Below are positions 35,401-43,491 of a stretch of 64,000 nucleotides of DNA, in pieces. The stretch spans positions 6,322,501 to 6,386,500 of the forward strand of contig NZ_CP073766.1 in NCBI RefSeq assembly GCF_018255755.1, read 5' to 3'. Positions within the stretch are counted from its first letter, which is position 1; each line of letters begins with the position of its first letter. The position numbers and the translations under genes were made by a program. The stretch comes from Chitinophaga sp. HK235. GTDB taxonomy: Bacteria; Bacteroidota; Bacteroidia; Chitinophagales; Chitinophagaceae. The notes beneath the pieces were generated by a model that had not been told where the DNA came from, searched no databases, and was given only the letters and a program-made list of their open reading frames with translations.

Positions 35401-36175
35401 TGTGGCCGTTAACGTTACTGCGCAGTTTACTATGCCGGACACTGTTTGTTTGGGTACCGAAGTGAAGCTCGACAATGGTACGCTGGGTGGAGACAGCTTC
35501 CTCTGGACTTTTGGAGATGATGGCTCTACGTCTACCGATCCTTACCCGATACATAAGTTTAACACAGCTGGTTTATGGGACGTGAAACTGCTGGCACTGG
35601 ATGAAAATACCTGTAATAAAAAGGACAGTATTACCAAAAAAGTGCTGGTAGCCCCACCGCCTACAGCAGACTTCGACTTTACGCCGGCGAAGGCTACAGA
35701 GAATACACCTGTCACTTTCACTAACCTGTCGCAGGGAGGCGCTACGCGTGCCTTGTGGAACTTCGGTGATGGAGATACCACTTCTACCTGGAACCCGGTA
35801 CACCAATACCTGAGAACGGGGACATATAACGTGTGTCTGACTTCTTCCAATCCGGAAGGTTGTACGGAAACCGCCTGTAAACAGGTGAGTGCGATTGTGG
35901 TGCCTTTATTTGATGTGCCATCTGCATTTTCTCCAAACAATGACGGTGTAAATGATGTATTCTATGTGAAGGCTTTTGGTGCAACGAAATTTAATCTTAA
36001 AATATTCAATCGTTGGGGACAGTTGGTTTTTGAGAGTTCAGACCCCAGAATTGGCTGGGATGGCCGGTACAAGGGAGAACTGCAACCCATTGATGCATAT
36101 GCCTATGTGGTAAGCCTCGAATTTACTGATGGCACAAAAGGCAGTAAGACAGGAAATGTAACCTTGTTAAGATGA
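32456..36175 (+). CDS. Large T9SS type B cell-surface protein with SBBP-like propeller and PKD repeats
   Basis: 1239 residues. Signal-type hydrophobic N-terminus (GMMILLLFTGYKARGQ). Next comes a domain starting FIENKGQWDPQVLYK (DUF7948-like), then propeller-like SBBP repeats (LLYATYLGGDGQEQ, LVWASYLGGSAEDAA, QSTFLGSDDPSADQ), four PKD-like units with WHFGDG, FDLGDG, WTFGDD and WNFGDG, and a C-terminal gliding-motility/T9SS type B sorting domain: FSPNNDGVNDVFYV, FNRWGQLVFES, WDGRYKGE, GNVTLLR. It should be exported by T9SS and displayed on the cell surface. Six bases separate it from a PorP/SprF gene, its probable secretion partner. Its ligand is unknown. Confidence 0.92.
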   Translation: MYIGFLSIKINFIPLKFTLPSGLAGMMILLLFTGYKARGQQQTNFTPLNFIENKGQWDPQVLYKSDVGTADIYLRKTGFTFMLYSKEDMHDLYEYMHGHSEATDSSASAVIVGKNSTTAGKSVNNPAVNSGEKPPPRPGRLPDVRGHAYKVDFIGANPSPEIIPEKQQEAISNYFIGNDRTKWASNVKSYQGLVYKSIYPGIDAHVYSDASQLKYDIIVAPGANPDKIQLSYEGATGMEIKKGQLLVHTSVGDVLEQLPYAYQYVNNQRVPVKVSYRLNGNKVGFKISGEYNQAYPLVIDPVYVFSTVSGSRADNWGFTATYDDAGNFYGGGIVFNNGYPVTTGAYKSAFNGGAFDIAISKFNPNGTRLLYATYLGGDGQEQPHSLFVDQQGNLVISGRTTSGNYPYDKIEGTNRGGWDIVVTKLNATGTGLIGSLIIAGSGDDGVNMRENRAGGDWVLLRNYGDDARSEVVIDDAGYIYVASCTRSSDFPVTAGVFQGTFGGSQDGVVMKINPMCRGLVWASYLGGSAEDAAYVIALNKLNTLYVAGGTASSNFPITPGVIYPAYRGGVCDGFIAHITNDGTKILQSTFLGSDDPSADQVYGIQLDKNGYVYAMGTTEGTWPIKLLNPSDYNDNSLQYIVKLQPDLSAFVYSTTFGKKRQIAGTPSISPTAFLVDRCENVYVSGWGGGINNSLHYPNSGTFGLPEKNAIQSTTDGMDFYFFVLQRDAASQLFGSWFGGNGLYEHVDGGTSRFDRNGVIYQGICAWCNVSQNGVKPRYPTTPGAYSSTPPPGCNYGALKIAFNLDGVKAGVKTLNRRVNYCAPKEITFVDTTRLSAERWEWHFGDGTPVVIGTDTVKHTFQNVGTYTIMLVKVDRASCNGADTAYIDVKLGDNEAKFDFDAQRQQPCQDLAYIFTSNAEPVGHFNDSSFIFDLGDGSKPAYVGPSKFPYAHKFNAPGVYNVSLTLVDTNFCNAPETITKPLRVAVNVTAQFTMPDTVCLGTEVKLDNGTLGGDSFLWTFGDDGSTSTDPYPIHKFNTAGLWDVKLLALDENTCNKKDSITKKVLVAPPPTADFDFTPAKATENTPVTFTNLSQGGATRALWNFGDGDTTSTWNPVHQYLRTGTYNVCLTSSNPEGCTETACKQVSAIVVPLFDVPSAFSPNNDGVNDVFYVKAFGATKFNLKIFNRWGQLVFESSDPRIGWDGRYKGELQPIDAYAYVVSLEFTDGTKGSKTGNVTLLR

Positions 36176-36181
36176 TGAGCC

Positions 36182-37207
36182 ATGAAGAAGTTGATTGTTA
36201 ACATCACGGTAGTATGGGTAGTCGGAATGCTGGTTTCTGTAAGCGTATCTGCTCAGGACCTGCACTTTTCCCAGTATTTCAATTCACCGTTAACCACTAA
36301 TCCGGCTAACACCGGTTTTATCCCTGACGGAAACTTCCGTGTCGGTATCAATTACCGTGACCAGTGGAGTAGTGTCCCTGTGCCTTACAAGACCATGTCG
36401 GCCTATGGAGACGTGCAATTGTTGAGGGAAAAGCTTATCTATGGCTGGGTGGGTGTGGGTGGTGTGATCCTGCGGGATGTGGCCGGAAGCGGTAATCTGA
36501 CATCTACCAAAGGATACGCCTCTGTGGCCTATCACCAGCTGCTGGGCGAAAGCAGCCTGCTGTCGCTGGGCTTTCAGGCCGGATCAGCCGGTAAACGGGT
36601 AGACATTACCAAGCTTACCTTCGGTGACCAATGGAATGGGAAGTTTTTTGATTCCCGTATGCCTACTGCGGAGCCTTTCACGCAATCGGCCGTTAACTAT
36701 TTTGATATGAATGTGGGAATGAACTACGCCTATTTCCCGACAGAAAATCTGTATATCAACACTGGGCTCGCAGTACAACATATCAATACGCCCCGGGAAA
36801 CCTTCTATGATGGTGATAACAAGGTCTCACGCCGGTATACCGGCTTCCTGAATGCCAGTATCAAAACCAGTGACGTACTGATCATCAATCCCAGTGCTTA
36901 TTATTCCCGGCAGGCCAATACACATGAATTTGTGATTGGGTTGAATGCTGCCTATAATCTCTCTGGTGACGGCGACAAACAGGTGTCCGGCGGTATTTAC
37001 TACCGGGCCAAAGATGCAGCGGTGTTTTTGGTGGGATATCAGCTCAGTAATATAAAGCTGCAGTTCAGCTATGATGTGACCACCTCCAACCTGGCTACTT
37101 CCAACAGCCGGCGGGGGGCCTATGAAATCGGCCTGGTTTACAGTGGATTGTATTCCAACCGCAGCTTTAATAACGCCAAAAGGGCTACTATCTGTCCTTC
37201 TTTCTAG
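36182..37207 (+). CDS. PorP/SprF family type IX secretion outer-membrane protein
   Basis: 341 residues with signal peptide (VVGMLVSVSVSAQ). Family pattern: DLHFSQYFNSPLTTNPANTGF, then NYRDQWSSVPVPYKTMSAYGD, the beta-barrel of a PorP/SprF protein, ending YEIGLVYSGLY. Known role: SprF-like proteins are needed for secretion or attachment of specific type B CTD substrates. It starts six bases after the 1239-residue substrate gene, so the two are translationally linked. Confidence 0.93.
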   Translation: MKKLIVNITVVWVVGMLVSVSVSAQDLHFSQYFNSPLTTNPANTGFIPDGNFRVGINYRDQWSSVPVPYKTMSAYGDVQLLREKLIYGWVGVGGVILRDVAGSGNLTSTKGYASVAYHQLLGESSLLSLGFQAGSAGKRVDITKLTFGDQWNGKFFDSRMPTAEPFTQSAVNYFDMNVGMNYAYFPTENLYINTGLAVQHINTPRETFYDGDNKVSRRYTGFLNASIKTSDVLIINPSAYYSRQANTHEFVIGLNAAYNLSGDGDKQVSGGIYYRAKDAAVFLVGYQLSNIKLQFSYDVTTSNLATSNSRRGAYEIGLVYSGLYSNRSFNNAKRATICPSF

Positions 37208-37255
37208 GTATAGTAGCCGGCAAAAGCTAAATATGGACAGCTGAGCGGTAATGGT

Positions 37256-37263
37256 TATTTTTG
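37256..37263 (+). promoter_or_regulatory. Putative -7 promoter box of the barrel gene at 37331
   Basis: TATTTTTG matches TAnnTTTG. No -33 element is seen. Confidence 0.35.
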
Positions 37264-37330
37264 CCGGGAAAACACCTACGGGGAGACGGTAACTATCACC
37301 CCTTCTATTCATTAAAATAATAAACCAGGT

Positions 37331-37915
37331 ATGAAACGTTTATTGATGGGTATTCTTTTTCTTATGACCACCCAGGTGGTAGTTGCACAGTATTATAAAA
37401 CAGACACCAGTGCACACAGGGGCTTTGATCGTTCCCGCCTGATCCTGGGAGGCTCGCTGGGGATGGTATTCGGCGATTATACCAATGTGGATGTCTCTCC
37501 GCTGGTAGGTTACCGCTTCAACGATTACATAGCCGCCGGTGTGAATGTGAATGCGCAGTATGGCCAATATAAAAGCTATGACTATTATGGTAATACATTA
37601 ACAAGGGATAAATACACCATTTTCGGTGGTGGTATCTGGGGCCGTGTATACCCGGTTCCTATGCTGTTTGTGCATATTCAGCCGGAGTATAATGCGATCA
37701 CGCAGAAATCCACTTATTATGATTCGAATGGAGCTAAACAAAACCTCAGCACCAACTACGGCGTGCCCAGCCTGCTGATAGGTGCTGGTTATACTCAGAG
37801 CGTAGGCGGACGCGTAGGTATTGGTTTTTCCCTGATGTATGATGTGATTCAGGACAACCGTTCTCCTTATCGTAGTAACCTTATCTACCGCGTAGGTGCG
37901 GGAATAGGTTTCTAA
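37331..37915 (+). CDS. Small outer-membrane beta-barrel protein of unknown function
   Basis: 194 residues with signal peptide (MKRLLMGILFLMTTQVVVAQ). The mature part alternates glycine and aromatic residues as in 8-stranded barrels (LILGGSLGMVFGDYTNVDVSPLVGYRF, YTIFGGGIWGRVYPV) and ends in a terminal Phe (VGAGIGF), as barrel proteins do. It lies downstream of a PorP/SprF gene but has its own promoter-like box. Strong terminator after it. Confidence 0.85.
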   Translation: MKRLLMGILFLMTTQVVVAQYYKTDTSAHRGFDRSRLILGGSLGMVFGDYTNVDVSPLVGYRFNDYIAAGVNVNAQYGQYKSYDYYGNTLTRDKYTIFGGGIWGRVYPVPMLFVHIQPEYNAITQKSTYYDSNGAKQNLSTNYGVPSLLIGAGYTQSVGGRVGIGFSLMYDVIQDNRSPYRSNLIYRVGAGIGF

Positions 37916-37939
37916 TATCCGCCATTGTCAATGATATTG

Positions 37940-37970
37940 CCCGTCCGGCCCTTGCCGGACGGGTTTTTTT
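37940..37970 (+). terminator. Intrinsic terminator
   Basis: A perfect 10-bp GC-rich stem (37940-37949 with 37954-37963) followed by seven T residues. Confidence 0.9.
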
Positions 37971-38037
37971 ATGCCGGTGATTGTGTTACCTCCATGTTAA
38001 ATGTTTATAAAGGCTAAACTTATTTTTACATCTTTAA

Positions 38038-38045
38038 TACCTTTG
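38038..38045 (+). promoter_or_regulatory. Putative -7 promoter box of the phosphonatase-like gene
   Basis: TACCTTTG, a full match to TAnnTTTG, lies 21 bases before the ATG at 38067. No clear -33 element. Confidence 0.45.
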
Positions 38046-38066
38046 TGACCTGTTAATTTTAAAGAG

Positions 38067-38744
38067 ATGGAGATACAATTAGCCGTTTTTGATATTGCCG
38101 GCACCACGCTGCATGATGAGTCGAACGTAGCAAAGGTGTTACAGCAGACCATTCTGCTGGCCGGGGTAGAAGTTACTTTGGAGGAAGTGAACGAAGTAAT
38201 GGGATATGCCAAACCTTATGCAATCCGTTATCTGCTGAAACAGAAAAACGATGCACGTTTTGCAGACGAAAACTTTATCGGGGAGCTGCATACCAGGTTC
38301 GTGGAAGACATGAAAAAACACTATGCCACCGATAGCACCGTCCGTGAAAAACAAGGCGTATCCGCCGTATTCGCGGCATTACGGCAAAAAGGTATCAAAG
38401 TGGCGCTGGATACCGGCTTTGACAGAGATATCACCAATGTGATCCTGGAGCGCACCGGCTGGCTGCAACAGGGACTGGTAGATGCAGTAGCCACCAGCGA
38501 TGAAGTGCCTTATGGTCGCCCTTATCCCTACATGGTGTACCGTATCATGGAACAACTGGAAATACGCAGTATTGCGCAGGTAGCCAAAATCGGAGATACT
38601 ATTTCCGATCTGGAAGAAGGTACCAACGCAGGTTGCCGTTATGTAGTGGGCGTAACCACCGGCGCCTATACCCGTGAAGAACTGGAGAAAGGTCCGCATA
38701 CCCATCTGGTGGCCTCTTTGGATGAATTGTTATCTATATTGTAA
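38067..38744 (+). CDS. Phosphonatase-like HAD hydrolase
   Basis: 225 residues. HAD fold: motif I is VFDIAGTTLHDE (Asp nucleophile followed by AGTT, as in phosphonoacetaldehyde hydrolase rather than the usual DxD), ALDTGFDRDI gives motif II and AKIGDTISDLEEGTNAGC gives motif IV. In the cap, MGYAKPYAIRYLL places a Lys (residue 49) at the position of the Schiff-base Lys of PhnX. This matches a PhnX-like subgroup (TIGR03351-type) known to sit beside FAD oxidoreductases. The next gene, 23 bases on, is such an oxidoreductase. Likely substrate is an aldehyde phosphonate; the exact one is unknown. Confidence 0.85.
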   Translation: MEIQLAVFDIAGTTLHDESNVAKVLQQTILLAGVEVTLEEVNEVMGYAKPYAIRYLLKQKNDARFADENFIGELHTRFVEDMKKHYATDSTVREKQGVSAVFAALRQKGIKVALDTGFDRDITNVILERTGWLQQGLVDAVATSDEVPYGRPYPYMVYRIMEQLEIRSIAQVAKIGDTISDLEEGTNAGCRYVVGVTTGAYTREELEKGPHTHLVASLDELLSIL

Positions 38745-38767
38745 ACGCATTCTTATTAACAGCAATC

Positions 38768-39907
38768 ATGCAACAACAACAAGCTGACGTAGCGGTAGTA
38801 GGCGCAGGCATAGTAGGACTGGCCATGGCTTACAAGCTGGCTGTCAAAGGCAAAAAAGTAGTTTTATTTGAAAGAAACAGCAAAGCCATCAGCGCTTCTA
38901 TCCGCAACTTCGGGCTGGTATGGCCTATAGGTCAGCGTGCCGGGAAGATGTACGACCGCGCTATGCATAGCCGCAGCGTATGGAAGGAAATTGCTGCTGC
39001 CACCGGCCTGCAATGCCAGGAAACAGGCTCCCTGCACCTCGTATACGAAAAAGATGAACTGGCTGTGCTGGAAGAATTTGCCCAGGCCGCTCCTGACAAC
39101 GGGTTTAACTGTGAGCTGATCACTCCCGGCAATATTGGGAAATATACCAGCGCCATCAAAACGGACGGTCTGAAAGGTGCTCTGTGGAGCCCTACTGAAA
39201 TGACTGTCAACCCCCGTGTGGCCAGCGCTACCATCGCAAAGTATCTGGAAGAAAAAATGAACGTGATTGTTCGTTTTAATACAGCCGTCAACGGTATCAG
39301 CATGCCGTATATCGAAACAAAAGAGGAGCGCTGGAAAGTGGATCATGTATATGTATGCAGCGGCGCTGATTTTGAAACATTATACCCGGCAGCCTATGCT
39401 ACCGCACCGCTGACCAAATGCAAACTGCAGATGATGCGTACTATTCCGCAGCCGGGCAACTGGCAGCTGGGTCCTGCATTATGTGCTGGTCTCACCCTGG
39501 CGCACTATGCCTCTTTCAACGACTGTGCAGCGCTGGTTCCCCTGAAACAACGTTTCCAGGAAGAAATGCCGGAATACGTGAAATGGGGTATCCATCTTCT
39601 TATCTCCCAGAACGGTGCAGGCGAACTGACCATCGGTGACTCTCATGAATATGGTCCGGACTTCGAACCATTCGATAAGGCATTCATCAATGATCTTATC
39701 CTGAAATACATGCATACCTTCCTGGAAGCACCTGCTTATACTATTCAGGAGCAATGGCATGGTATCTATCCCAAACTCACTAACGGCGCTACCGAACTGG
39801 TGATGTCTCCGGAAAAAGGTGTCACGGTCGTGAATGCACTCAGTGGAGCGGGTATGACACTGTCTTTTGGTTTGGCAGAAGAACTGACGACTGCTGCTGG
39901 CTTGTAA
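38768..39907 (+). CDS. FAD-dependent oxidoreductase of the aminophosphonate-associated type
   Basis: 379 residues, DAO-type fold. The FAD site is VAVVGAGIVGLAMAYKLAVKGKKVVLFER. SIRNFGLVWPIGQRAGKMYDRAM, the segment CKLQMMRTIPQPGNWQLGP, the pair GIHLLISQNGAGELTIGDSHEYG and the end ALSGAGMTLSFGLAEEL agree with the family (TIGR03364-type) that co-occurs with phosphonatase-like hydrolases. Members are thought to deaminate aminophosphonates oxidatively, giving an aldehyde for the partner hydrolase. Together with the upstream gene it forms a two-gene operon; no phosphonate transporter or regulator is adjacent. Confidence 0.87.
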   Translation: MQQQQADVAVVGAGIVGLAMAYKLAVKGKKVVLFERNSKAISASIRNFGLVWPIGQRAGKMYDRAMHSRSVWKEIAAATGLQCQETGSLHLVYEKDELAVLEEFAQAAPDNGFNCELITPGNIGKYTSAIKTDGLKGALWSPTEMTVNPRVASATIAKYLEEKMNVIVRFNTAVNGISMPYIETKEERWKVDHVYVCSGADFETLYPAAYATAPLTKCKLQMMRTIPQPGNWQLGPALCAGLTLAHYASFNDCAALVPLKQRFQEEMPEYVKWGIHLLISQNGAGELTIGDSHEYGPDFEPFDKAFINDLILKYMHTFLEAPAYTIQEQWHGIYPKLTNGATELVMSPEKGVTVVNALSGAGMTLSFGLAEELTTAAGL

Positions 39908-39910
39908 TTT

Positions 39911-40088
39911 GGATGATGATCAGGATGTGAATCAACATAAAATTACCAGTAATATTTTTTTATAAAGCCTGTAAAAAAGCGCCCATTGATCTTTATCAAT
40001 ATGGGCGCTTCGCTTTTTTATGTCATTCAAAATTTCCGCTTATATCTCCGCTCATCACATCATCGTAAAAATCAAATAAATCACAGTT
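39911..40088. repeat. Large imperfect fold-back repeat, copy C
   Basis: The right arm is well kept at 40042-40088 (ATCTCCGCTCATCACATC..., ending ATCACAGTT). The left arm near 39911-39932 is degraded. The central hairpin is 39978-39990 with 39995-40009 (two-base bulge) and can terminate the FAD oxidoreductase transcript. The hairpin shares CGCCCATTGAT with copy D. Confidence 0.75.
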
Positions 40089-40391
40089 GTTTTTCATCTA
40101 AATAATTAATAAATTAAATCTGATCTGATTTTAATCGGGTCAGATGAAACGTTATGAAAACAATTGCCGGCAACTGCCTTTGATTTTCAGATTATTCAAT
40201 CAATATCGTATTAACCAACTTTAGCAACGTTTCTGCAGCCAGGTTTTAAACGACATGGCTGCATGTTCATAACGTGTTAAATGTAAAGCGGGTTTCTTTT
40301 AAGTTACCTGCTTTTTGATTTATAGGGCAGAAAGGCAATAATTCCATAAATTACAGGGGTGTCCTGTATCCGCATGTGGGGTGGGATACCT
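40089..40391. other. Intergenic stretch before the LOG-family gene, no gene seen
   Basis: About 300 bases, AT-rich. A weak inverted pair lies at 40119-40125 and 40138-40144. Apart from the -7-like box TATAATTG at 40392-40399, nothing else was recognised. Confidence 0.5.
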
Positions 40392-40399
40392 TATAATTG
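40392..40399 (+). promoter_or_regulatory. Putative -7 promoter box of the LOG-family gene
   Basis: TATAATTG, one mismatch to TAnnTTTG, 17 bases before the ATG at 40417. It rules out the earlier GTG at 40381 as a start if used. Confidence 0.3.
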
Positions 40400-40416
40400 T
40401 AAAAAATAGCAACGGC

Positions 40417-41115
40417 ATGAATGATAGTTTAAAAAATCTCAAAGAAAGGGACTGGACGGAAACAAGAGCGCATTCCAGCTGGCAGATATTCAAGATCATG
40501 GCGGAATTCGTAGATGGCTTTGAGTCACTCGCTAAAATAGGACCTTGTATCTCAATATTCGGCTCTGCCCGTACCAAACCCGGTAACCGTTATTATGACC
40601 TGGCACAGGATATAGCCAAAAGACTGGCTGAAGAAGGATTTGGTATCATTACCGGCGGTGGTCCGGGTGTGATGGAGGCAGCCAATAAGGGTGCCCAGGC
40701 AGCACACGGAAAGTCGGTAGGTGCCAATATCACCCTGCCGCATGAGCAGAATCCCAATGGTTTTATTGACCCCGATAAAAGACTCAACTTCGATTATTTC
40801 TTTGTCCGCAAAGTGATGTTCACCAAATATTCTCAGGGTTTTGTAATGATGCCTGGCGGATTTGGTACCATGGATGAATTTTTTGAAGTAGCTACTCTTA
40901 TCCAGACAAAAAAAATGGAGGAAACTCCCATGGTACTGGTAGGCCGCGAATACTGGAGCGGTTTGCTGGAGTGGATCCGTACCGTGATGATGGAAAAAGA
41001 GAGTAATATTAACCCACAGGATCTCGGATTGCTGAAACTGTTTGATACAGCCGATGAAGTAGTGGAGTATTTCCGGGTATTTTATACCACCAATAAACTC
41101 AGACCTAATTTTTAA
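40417..41115 (+). CDS. LOG-family protein (cytokinin riboside 5'-monophosphate phosphoribohydrolase-like)
   Basis: 232 residues from the ATG at 40417. Rossmann fold with the diagnostic pair ITGGGPGVMEAANKGA and MMPGGFGTMDEFFEVATLIQ (PGGxGTxxE). LOG proteins cleave nucleotide monophosphates to a free base and ribose 5-phosphate; older annotations call them lysine decarboxylases, which is misleading. An N-terminal extension (about 40 residues, KERDWTETRAHSSWQIFKIM) is typical of the longer TIGR00730-type members. Substrate not known. Confidence 0.92.
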   Translation: MNDSLKNLKERDWTETRAHSSWQIFKIMAEFVDGFESLAKIGPCISIFGSARTKPGNRYYDLAQDIAKRLAEEGFGIITGGGPGVMEAANKGAQAAHGKSVGANITLPHEQNPNGFIDPDKRLNFDYFFVRKVMFTKYSQGFVMMPGGFGTMDEFFEVATLIQTKKMEETPMVLVGREYWSGLLEWIRTVMMEKESNINPQDLGLLKLFDTADEVVEYFRVFYTTNKLRPNF

Positions 41116-41263
41116 TACTGCCGTGTCTGGCTGCTGGCGGCCGGACACGGATATGCCTGCCCGTTACCGGAACAGAATAAATTCCGGTGCGGCAACGTTA
41201 TGTGTATAACTGCTGTCCATATGCGGTTTTTTACTTGCAGGCTCATCACAACCGCTTTTTTCA

Positions 41264-41271
41264 TAGTTTTG
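41264..41271 (+). promoter_or_regulatory. Putative -7 promoter box of the O-methyltransferase gene
   Basis: TAGTTTTG matches TAnnTTTG and lies 14 bases before the ATG at 41286, so an earlier in-frame GTG (41187) is not the likely start. Confidence 0.45.
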
Positions 41272-41285
41272 CAGAAATTTTTTAT

Positions 41286-41927
41286 ATGGAGCTCATATCA
41301 GCGGCAGCAGAGGCATTTTCAGAGAGGTATACCAGTCCGGAAGGTGAGGTGCTGTATAAATTAAATCGTGAAACGCATCTGAAAGTGGAGTTGCCACATA
41401 TGCTCAGCGGCCATGTACAGGGCCGGTTTTTGCAGATGGTGAGTCACATGATACGTCCGCGCCGTATTCTGGAACTGGGCACTTATACCGGCTATTCCGC
41501 TATCTGTCTGGCTGCCGGCCTCCCGGAAGATGGAATGCTCCATACTGTAGATATCAATGAAGAACTGGAAACCCTTTGCCTTCAGTATTTTGAAGCATCC
41601 GGGTATTCTGATAAAATAAAAATGCATATTGGTAAAGCAGCCGAAGTGATCGATTCACTGGATGAAGTGTTTGACCTGGTGTTTATTGATGCTGACAAAG
41701 CCGGTTATGTACATTATTACGACCTGGTTTGGGAAAAATTACGCCCCGGCGGATTTATCCTGGCCGACAATGTACTGTATCACGGACAGGTATTACAGCC
41801 GGAAAATGAGCAGGGTAGTCAGGCAAAAGCCATGGTAAGATTCTGTGAAAAAGTGCTGGCCGATGACCGTGCAGAACAGGTGTTGATCACCTTGCGCGAT
41901 GGCCTCCTGCTGATCAGAAAAAAATAA
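41286..41927 (+). CDS. O-methyltransferase, class I SAM-dependent (caffeoyl-CoA type)
   Basis: 213 residues from the ATG at 41286. SAM motif I is ILELGTYTGYSAICLAAGLP, followed by LHTVDINEEL, the metal-site segment FDLVFIDADKAGYVHYYD (IDADK signature) and ILADNVLYHGQV. This matches the cation-dependent O-methyltransferases related to caffeoyl-CoA and catechol enzymes; bacterial members act on catechols or tRNA (TrmR type), so the substrate is open. The LysM/glucosaminidase gene starts 38 bases downstream. Confidence 0.92.
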   Translation: MELISAAAEAFSERYTSPEGEVLYKLNRETHLKVELPHMLSGHVQGRFLQMVSHMIRPRRILELGTYTGYSAICLAAGLPEDGMLHTVDINEELETLCLQYFEASGYSDKIKMHIGKAAEVIDSLDEVFDLVFIDADKAGYVHYYDLVWEKLRPGGFILADNVLYHGQVLQPENEQGSQAKAMVRFCEKVLADDRAEQVLITLRDGLLLIRKK

Positions 41928-41965
41928 AATCAGCACCTAACCATGCCCATTAAATTCGACAAAAC

Positions 41966-43438
41966 ATGCAAGTAAGAAAATTTTTGTTGGTAGTCAGTTT
42001 TCTTATTGGCTGCTTGCCGCTGATGCTGAAGGCTCAGAAAATGACCACTCAGCAGTACATTGCTACCTATAAAAGCATCGCTATCGATGAGATGCGCCGT
42101 AGTGGCGTGCCTGCAGCCATCAAACTGGCACAGGGCATTCTCGAAACACAGTCCGGCAACGGTACCCTGTGTTTGCAGTCCAATAACCACTTCGGTATCA
42201 AATGTAAAAACACCTGGACCGGTAAAACCATCCGATATGATGACGATGCCGCTCAGGAATGTTTCCGTGTATACGACAACGCCAGAGATTCCTACAAGGA
42301 TCACTCCGACTTTTTACGCAACAATCCCCGCTATTCTTTCCTGTTCCAGTTTGATGCCGATGATTACAAATCCTGGGCTTTCGGACTTAAACAGGCTGGT
42401 TATGCTACCAATAAAACCTATCCGCAGCAGCTGATCAAGATTATTGAAGACAATAACCTGCAGTTATACACGCTGATCGCCATGGGTAAAGCTGCCCCGG
42501 AACAAGGCAGTTTCGATGAAAAAACACCGGTATATGCAGGCAATAACAATAACAAACCGGACACCAAACCAACTTCTTCAAGAAACAACCATACGGGATA
42601 TAACAAGCCGGTAGCCGGCAACTATCCCAAAGGTGTGTTTGAGATCAACGGCCGCAGAGTGGTATTCGTAAAAGCTGGTACTTCCCTGATACAATTGGCC
42701 AGTCAGCACAGTATCCGCCTCAGTAAGCTGGTGCGCTTCAACGATCTGGAAAACGATAACCCTCCCCGTAAAGACATGTTTATCTTCCTGCAAAAGAAAG
42801 GTAAAAGAGGTAGCAAGGAGTTTCACAGTGTGAACAATGGAGAAACCATGCACGACATTGCACAGGCTGAAGGTATGCGTCTAAGATGGTTGCGCCGCCG
42901 CAACAAGATGTATGAAGGGGAAGAGCCTGCAGCCGGTCAGCGCCTTACGCTCGATGGCTATGCCTCCAATGCGCCCCGTCTGGCTAAAAACACCCGGATA
43001 TTAAAAGAAGAAGATCAGGAACCACCGGAAGATTTTTCTCCCCGCAAGGAAATCGATAAAATGAAGGAAGAAATGGGCAAACCAGCCCAGGGTGGGGTGA
43101 CCTCTGTGCCGGAATCCAAACCTGCTCCTCAGCAGGGTGGTGTACCAACAGGCATGGTGGACGACCTGAAAAAAGTAGGAGATGTAGGGACTAACGGTAC
43201 GGCTAAAGCTACGCTGCCGCCTGCATCTACGCCTGCACCGGCCCCTCAGCCTCCTGTGTACAAACCTGCACCGGCACCGGTTCCGCAGGCGGGTACCCGT
43301 TATCACGATGTACAGCCCAAAGAAACACTGTACGGTATTGCTAAGATGTATAACAAGTCTGTAACCCAGTTACAGGAATGGAATAATTTGCAGGGCTTCG
43401 ATATTAAAATAGGACAGCGCCTGTTAGTGAATAAATAA
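41966..43438 (+). CDS. Secreted glucosaminidase-domain protein with LysM repeats
   Basis: 490 residues with signal peptide (FLLVVSFLIGCLPLMLKAQ). A GH73/FlgJ-like glucosaminidase domain lies at about 25-170 (SGVPAAIKLAQGILETQSGNG with the catalytic Glu, NNHFGIKCKNTWTGKTI, YSFLFQFDADDYKSWAFGLKQAGYATN). Two degenerate LysM-like segments lie in the middle (about 215-265 and 285-330), then a Pro-rich linker (about 385-440) and a clear C-terminal LysM (RYHDVQPKETLYGIAKMYNKS ... KIGQRLLVNK) for peptidoglycan binding. Expected role: cell-wall remodelling or separation in the periplasm. Confidence 0.93.
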   Translation: MQVRKFLLVVSFLIGCLPLMLKAQKMTTQQYIATYKSIAIDEMRRSGVPAAIKLAQGILETQSGNGTLCLQSNNHFGIKCKNTWTGKTIRYDDDAAQECFRVYDNARDSYKDHSDFLRNNPRYSFLFQFDADDYKSWAFGLKQAGYATNKTYPQQLIKIIEDNNLQLYTLIAMGKAAPEQGSFDEKTPVYAGNNNNKPDTKPTSSRNNHTGYNKPVAGNYPKGVFEINGRRVVFVKAGTSLIQLASQHSIRLSKLVRFNDLENDNPPRKDMFIFLQKKGKRGSKEFHSVNNGETMHDIAQAEGMRLRWLRRRNKMYEGEEPAAGQRLTLDGYASNAPRLAKNTRILKEEDQEPPEDFSPRKEIDKMKEEMGKPAQGGVTSVPESKPAPQQGGVPTGMVDDLKKVGDVGTNGTAKATLPPASTPAPAPQPPVYKPAPAPVPQAGTRYHDVQPKETLYGIAKMYNKSVTQLQEWNNLQGFDIKIGQRLLVNK

Positions 43439-43491
43439 GCAGTGATCCTTTTCCTGCTTATCATTGTTAAATTAGGAAATGAAGTAGTATT

